Source: an uncultured Acidimicrobiaceae bacterium (lineage in GTDB: Bacteria; Actinomycetota; Acidimicrobiia; Acidimicrobiales; Bog-793). From it: a stretch of 27,537 bases of DNA. A program made the translations under genes and the position numbers. Where the stretch lies: NCBI GenBank assembly GCA_903907185.1, contig CAIVND010000059.1, forward strand, positions 1 to 27,537. Reading direction: 5' to 3'. Positions 24,125 through 27,537 of this stretch are shown here, piece after piece. Numbering within the stretch: the first letter of the stretch is position 1; each line of letters begins with the position of its first letter. The notes beneath the pieces were generated by a model. The model saw nothing but the letters and a program-made list of their open reading frames with translations. It was not told the origin of the DNA and did not search any database.

Positions 24125-24535
24125 TTACGTGGTGAGCGCCGTACCTGAGGAGCGGACTGGCGTAAATCGGATAATTATCCGCTGCTCGTTTTGCATCATC
24201 TCCTCGAAATCCGCCTGATCGTCCACTTTGCCGTCGCGTGCGAGATAGAACGCGTGTAGCTGTCCAAGAGCGTCAGGCAGTGCCACGATCTCCGCTGTTG
24301 CCTCAATGGTGAGCCATGGCCCACGCCATGCATCGGAGATGACACAGAGCGCGCATGAGGGGTCTCGCGTGAGGTTTCGAGCTTTAGCGGTCGTGGCTCT
24401 TGTGGTTGCCACGATGGTCCCACTCTCATCGACCCGGACACGGATCGGCGAAGCCTGAGTTCCTCCATCACGACGATGGGTCATGAGGACGGCACGCGCG
24501 TGTGATCGCACAAAATCAACTGCTTCACTCACCAT
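24125..24535 (-). CDS. PPOX-class probable F420-dependent split-barrel enzyme
   Basis: This 136-residue member of the pyridoxamine-phosphate-oxidase-like fold shows RAVLMTHRRDGGTQASPIRVRVD, TTRATTAKARNLTRDPSCALCV, and GPWLTIEATAEIV, the pattern of the TIGR03618-type F420-dependent subgroup. A reductase acting on an unsaturated or quinone-like substrate is typical of the family; the substrate here is unknown. It is distinct from the 147-residue relative at 22450. The ATG is preceded by AGGAGATAGTTC. It is the last gene of a minus-strand set (dioxygenase, PIG-L deacetylase, this gene) with gaps of 46 and 28 nt. Confidence 0.82.
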   Translation of the reverse strand: MVSEAVDFVRSHARAVLMTHRRDGGTQASPIRVRVDESGTIVATTRATTAKARNLTRDPSCALCVISDAWRGPWLTIEATAEIVALPDALGQLHAFYLARDGKVDDQADFEEMMQNEQRIIIRFTPVRSSGTALTT

Positions 24536-24563
24536 GAACTATCTCCTGTCTCCTCAGGCATTT

Positions 24564-25388
24564 CTAGGGACGTAGTCCGGCGAAGATATCGGACTCGGGA
24601 AGTGATGCCCCAGTTTTGTCGCGTGCACGAATATAGGTCTCTTCGACAAAGACCCGCTCGAGTGCGTCATCAGATAGATAGACCCAATGAGAGCCATTCA
24701 GCTGGCTGAGATGCGCATGAAGGGCTTCTTTTTTCCGCGAGATCGTTGATCGAGTATCGATCCGGGTCGTCACCAGATGGTCAAACTGAGGTCGCGGAAT
24801 CGATCGACCAGATTCCGGCTTTTGATTGGGGATCGTAATCTTCTCCCGCTCGATAAGAACCCGTTCGGCAAACTCCGACGACCGAATAACGAAATACAGC
24901 TTGCTCGCAATCTGGGTCAGGTCATCGGCAAGCAGAGTAATGAGGTGGGCATTCACGTGATCTGGGTGTCCCGATCCACCATTATTCCCATAGGTAATCA
25001 GCACATCCGGCCGATAGTGCTCAATGAGAGTCGCCAATCGCTGCGCGGCATCTTCAAGGTCGGCCCGGCAAAACGCATCAGGATGCTTATTTGCCTCCCA
25101 GCCCTCCATCCCAGAGTCGCGGTACCCGAGAAGTTCAATATGTGTCACGCCGAGTGCGGCACAGGATCGTTCCAGCTCGATCTTGCGGACCGCTGCGACA
25201 TCCGACGGGTCATGCCCGGGCTCTCCTGAGTTCACAAAATCAGGCCCAAACCCCTGCGAGCCGTCGGTGCAGGTAACCAAAACCGTCCGGATACCCTCAT
25301 CAGCACAGCGAGCTAGGAGTCCTCCGGTGGGAATGACCTCATCATCGGGGTGCGCATGCACAATCATCAAAGTCAGCTGTTTCGTCAT
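24564..25388 (-). CDS. PIG-L family zinc deacetylase/amidase (MshB/Mca-like)
   Basis: This 274-residue zinc-dependent hydrolase of the LmbE/PIG-L family removes N-acyl groups from GlcNAc-containing compounds. The zinc motif HAHPDDE (11-17) is complete, and the second motif GSGHPDHVNAH (138-148) supplies the third ligand His. LVTCTDGSQGFGP and LLGYRDSGMEGW resemble MshB/Mca, the mycothiol biosynthetic deacetylase and the mycothiol S-conjugate amidase. Which of these, or a different substrate, cannot be decided. Its position between a ring-cleavage dioxygenase and an F420-type enzyme could mean it handles thiol conjugates from aromatic breakdown (inference). An AGGAG lies about 16 bases before the ATG. 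Confidence 0.85.
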   Translation of the reverse strand: MTKQLTLMIVHAHPDDEVIPTGGLLARCADEGIRTVLVTCTDGSQGFGPDFVNSGEPGHDPSDVAAVRKIELERSCAALGVTHIELLGYRDSGMEGWEANKHPDAFCRADLEDAAQRLATLIEHYRPDVLITYGNNGGSGHPDHVNAHLITLLADDLTQIASKLYFVIRSSEFAERVLIEREKITIPNQKPESGRSIPRPQFDHLVTTRIDTRSTISRKKEALHAHLSQLNGSHWVYLSDDALERVFVEETYIRARDKTGASLPESDIFAGLRP

Positions 25389-25434
25389 CGAATAGATCTT
25401 TCGCTCCTAGTTCTAGGTGTTCCGCTAGATAGTT

Positions 25435-26298
25435 TCATCGGTCGGCTCGTTTCAAAACAAATGTTCGTTTCAACTGTGCAAATTGAGAGGTGACTGGATG
25501 ATCAGCTGGAGCCTCGGCGGGATCATGGAGATCGAAGCGCTCCACGAGTGAGTCCTTGACGCCAAATACCGCATCGGATTCAAGATATTGGTCCCCAGCG
25601 ACGAAAATGTGTGTAACCAACGGCGTGACCTCATCGCCAAAAAAACGAAAATGTACATGTGCTGGGCGATACGGGTGCCTACCCTGTGCCTTGAGCATCG
25701 CACCGACCGGTCCGTCGTCGGGGATTGGATAGCTCGACGGAAGAATCGACCAAAAAGAGAAACGACCATTGCTGTCACTCGTAAATCGGCCACGAAGATA
25801 GCGCAGCGATTCCGAGCGCTGTACGTCGTAAAAGCCATCACTATCGGACTGCCGGGTATCGATGGTGACGCCCACTAAAGGATTGCCGAACTCATCGACG
25901 ATCTTCCCATCGACGTAAAGGGTCACACCTGGCATTCCCGCGTCGATCGCCACCCCGTTCTCAAAGACCGGTGTATCAGACACGTAGAACGGACCGAGGA
26001 CGGTACTCTCCGTCTCACTCCCCGCGCTCTGGTAGTTCAGAGCATCGACGAGCATCGAGGCACCGAGGGTATCGGAGAGAAGGATGAACTCTTGACGTTC
26101 TGGCGTGCACATCTGTCCAACAGTGGTGAGAAATCCAATTGCCGCCTCCCACTCACTCATGGTCGGCTCGATCTCGCGAATGAAGGCGTGAAGGTGACGG
26201 ACAAGTGCCTCGCTAATCGATCGAACGCGTTCATTTGGCGCATCCTTGAGTCGACTCAAGACCTCATCGGTAATCCACTGTGAAGAAGCCTCTGACAT
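25435..26298 (-). CDS. intradiol ring-cleavage dioxygenase (hydroxyquinol/catechol 1,2-dioxygenase family)
   Basis: This non-haem Fe(III) enzyme opens catechol-type rings between the hydroxyls. It has 287 residues from the ATG at 26298, chosen because AAAGGTGGGGAAACG stands before it; an upstream in-frame start at 26334 would add 12 residues. The N-terminal helical dimer domain includes EWEAAIGFLTTVGQM and DTLGASMLVDAL. The catalytic domain has LGPFYV and the iron ligands Y157 (DGFYDVQ), Y190 (SSYPIPDDGP), H214 and H216 (RPAHVHF). THIFVAGDQYLESDAVFGVKDSLV is typical of hydroxyquinol 1,2-dioxygenases and related chlorocatechol enzymes, so hydroxyquinol is the best guess. It leads a probable operon with the PIG-L and PPOX genes. 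Confidence 0.9.
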   Translation of the reverse strand: MSEASSQWITDEVLSRLKDAPNERVRSISEALVRHLHAFIREIEPTMSEWEAAIGFLTTVGQMCTPERQEFILLSDTLGASMLVDALNYQSAGSETESTVLGPFYVSDTPVFENGVAIDAGMPGVTLYVDGKIVDEFGNPLVGVTIDTRQSDSDGFYDVQRSESLRYLRGRFTSDSNGRFSFWSILPSSYPIPDDGPVGAMLKAQGRHPYRPAHVHFRFFGDEVTPLVTHIFVAGDQYLESDAVFGVKDSLVERFDLHDPAEAPADHPVTSQFAQLKRTFVLKRADR

Positions 26299-26469
26299 CG
26301 TTTCCCCACCTTTCACGATCTGGCGCTCCAACAACTAACACTCATCAGCAACTGCACCACCATAGATTCTGCACTCGAAGCATTCATCCGTCCGAGGTTT
26401 CATCAACTGTTAAGACCCATCGAATGGCGTAACTAGACAATGGAGACCAGAGCAACAGCGTTTTCCGGC

Positions 26470-26486
26470 TGGTTCCTCAGGAACCA
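26470..26486. promoter_or_regulatory. operator-like inverted repeat upstream of the ferric-reductase gene
   Basis: TGGTTCC-TCA-GGAACCA is a perfect 7-bp inverted repeat in the 221-nt divergent region between the dioxygenase and the ferric-reductase-type gene. It lies 33 nt before the latter's ATG. An AT-rich TTAAAAT closer to the ATG could be a -10, which would put the repeat at the -35 position. The regulator is unknown. Confidence 0.4.
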
Positions 26487-26519
26487 CCCAGTAGGCCTAC
26501 ATTAAAATTTCAGCAATCC

Positions 26520-27537
26520 ATGTCACGATTGGGCGTGCCAAACAACCGACCGGCGGAGAGATCAACCCGCCCAGGTCGCTTGCCCGATCGCACGCCCCTG
26601 CGTCACCGACCGATGCGTCGGCCATACCGACGTGTCGCTGATGTCCTGGCGCTTGTAGCCGGGTTGGGGCTCGGCCTCGTCATTGCACTCTTTGTCCACT
26701 TCGAGAGCATCACTGCGCTTCGTGCCAGTGGGGGAATTGAGATCGCAATCGGTCGGTTTTCCGGATTTGTCGGCACCTATCTCCTGATCGTCATGGTGAT
26801 ACTTGTCGCCCGTATTCCTTGGCTCGAGCGGAGTGTTGGCCAAGATCGATTGGTTCAGTGGCATCGAAAGTTGGGTCCTTGGCCACTTTGGCTGATCTCC
26901 GCGCATGTGCTGCTCGTCATCTTTGGATATGCAGCGCAGGCGAAGACCGGCTTTTTTAGTCAGTTGTGGACATTCATCACCTCCTACCCCGATATGTTGA
27001 TGGCCCTCGTTGCCTATGGACTGCTGATGATGGCCGGCTTGACCTCAATCCGAATCGCCCGGAATAAGCTCAGATACGAGACCTGGTGGGTGGTGCATCT
27101 CTACCTCTATCTTGCGTTGGGTCTCGCTATCGCCCATCAAGTGAAAACCGGCGTCGATTTCATCACGAGTTCACTGAACTACGACGTCTGGATCGGCGTT
27201 TGGGTATTCACCGCCGGACTCGTTCTCATCTTTCGTGTGGGGCTTCCGGTACAACGAAACCTTCGCCACCGGCTTCGCATCGCCGCGATCCGAGAGGAGA
27301 CACCGGGCGTGTTCTCCGTAATATGCGTTGGACGCAAACTCGAGAAGCTCCCCATCGCTGGGGGACAATTCGTCCAATGGCGATTTCTTACTCGTGGTCT
27401 CTGGTGGCATGCACTCCCATATTCGCTCTCCGCCCTTCCACGACCTCCCTTTATTCGTTTCACGATGAAAGTCATCGGCGATCAGAGCAACGAGGTTGCG
27501 AAACTCAAAGTTGGAACTCGAGTGCTGATCGAGGGAC
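26520..27537 (+). CDS. ferric-reductase-type transmembrane flavocytochrome, 3' end outside window
   Basis: This frame is open from the ATG at 26520 to the right edge (339 codons). After a basic Arg/Pro-rich head (about 1-38) come several membrane helices (first about 40-60). Histidines in WHRKLGPW and SAHVLLVIF, and in WWVVHLYLY and AIAHQVKTG, fall at spacings expected for two b-type haems of the ferric-reductase/NADPH-oxidase domain. From about residue 255 a ferredoxin-reductase-like FAD domain begins, with IAGGQFVQWRF and HALPYSLSALP; the NAD(P) domain would follow beyond the edge. The likely role is electron transfer from NAD(P)H across the membrane to Fe(III) or another acceptor. The start is the first ATG with no clear Shine-Dalgarno; an ATG at codon 32 is an alternative. 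Confidence 0.82.
   Translation, partial: MSRLGVPNNRPAERSTRPGRLPDRTPLRHRPMRRPYRRVADVLALVAGLGLGLVIALFVHFESITALRASGGIEIAIGRFSGFVGTYLLIVMVILVARIPWLERSVGQDRLVQWHRKLGPWPLWLISAHVLLVIFGYAAQAKTGFFSQLWTFITSYPDMLMALVAYGLLMMAGLTSIRIARNKLRYETWWVVHLYLYLALGLAIAHQVKTGVDFITSSLNYDVWIGVWVFTAGLVLIFRVGLPVQRNLRHRLRIAAIREETPGVFSVICVGRKLEKLPIAGGQFVQWRFLTRGLWWHALPYSLSALPRPPFIRFTMKVIGDQSNEVAKLKVGTRVLIEG

Overview
The window reads as chromosomal DNA of an actinobacterium of moderate GC content, most likely class Acidimicrobiia (placement is inference). Pointers are a one-polypeptide 2-oxoglutarate decarboxylase/dehydrogenase (Kgd) with a fused lipoyl-less E2 domain, a small zinc-ribbon protein of a type I know from actinobacteria, a luciferase-like (LLM) probable F420 enzyme, two split-barrel flavin/F420-type proteins, a PIG-L deacetylase of the mycothiol-enzyme type, and a disulfide-less LpdA-type flavoprotein.

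Layout. 1-4536 (minus): kgd, then an NYN/PIN-type ribonuclease that runs off the left edge. 4743-5648 (plus): a TIGR01777-type epimerase, whose stop codon overlaps that of the next, convergent gene. 5645-14714 (minus): a housekeeping run in transcription order miaB, secA, prfB, ftsE, ftsX, a class C beta-lactamase-fold serine hydrolase and a short sugar-1-phosphate nucleotidyltransferase, covering tRNA modification, protein export, translation termination and cell-envelope division functions. 14776-17039: endonuclease IV (plus) convergent, again with overlapping stops, with the LpdA-like flavoprotein (minus).

17100-20500 is the most unusual part. Two paralogous secreted Bug/TctC-like solute-binding proteins lie in tandem on the minus strand without any TctA/TctB membrane partner here. 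Each is followed by a long perfect hairpin; one is a 36-nt perfect palindrome plus a T tract. The upstream paralog has an operator-like inverted repeat abutting an extended -10. The downstream paralog keeps the ancestral ribosome-binding site but has TCG where its sister has a GTG start.

20490-27537 is a metabolic/accessory stretch: a membrane-anchored protein of unknown function, a purine-type phosphoribosyltransferase, the zinc-ribbon protein, a split-barrel flavoprotein, the LLM oxidoreductase, and a three-gene minus-strand set (intradiol ring-cleavage dioxygenase, PIG-L deacetylase, second split-barrel protein) pointing to degradation of an aromatic compound. A divergent ferric-reductase-type membrane flavocytochrome runs off the right edge. 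I see no rRNA, tRNA, CRISPR array, insertion sequence or phage gene.
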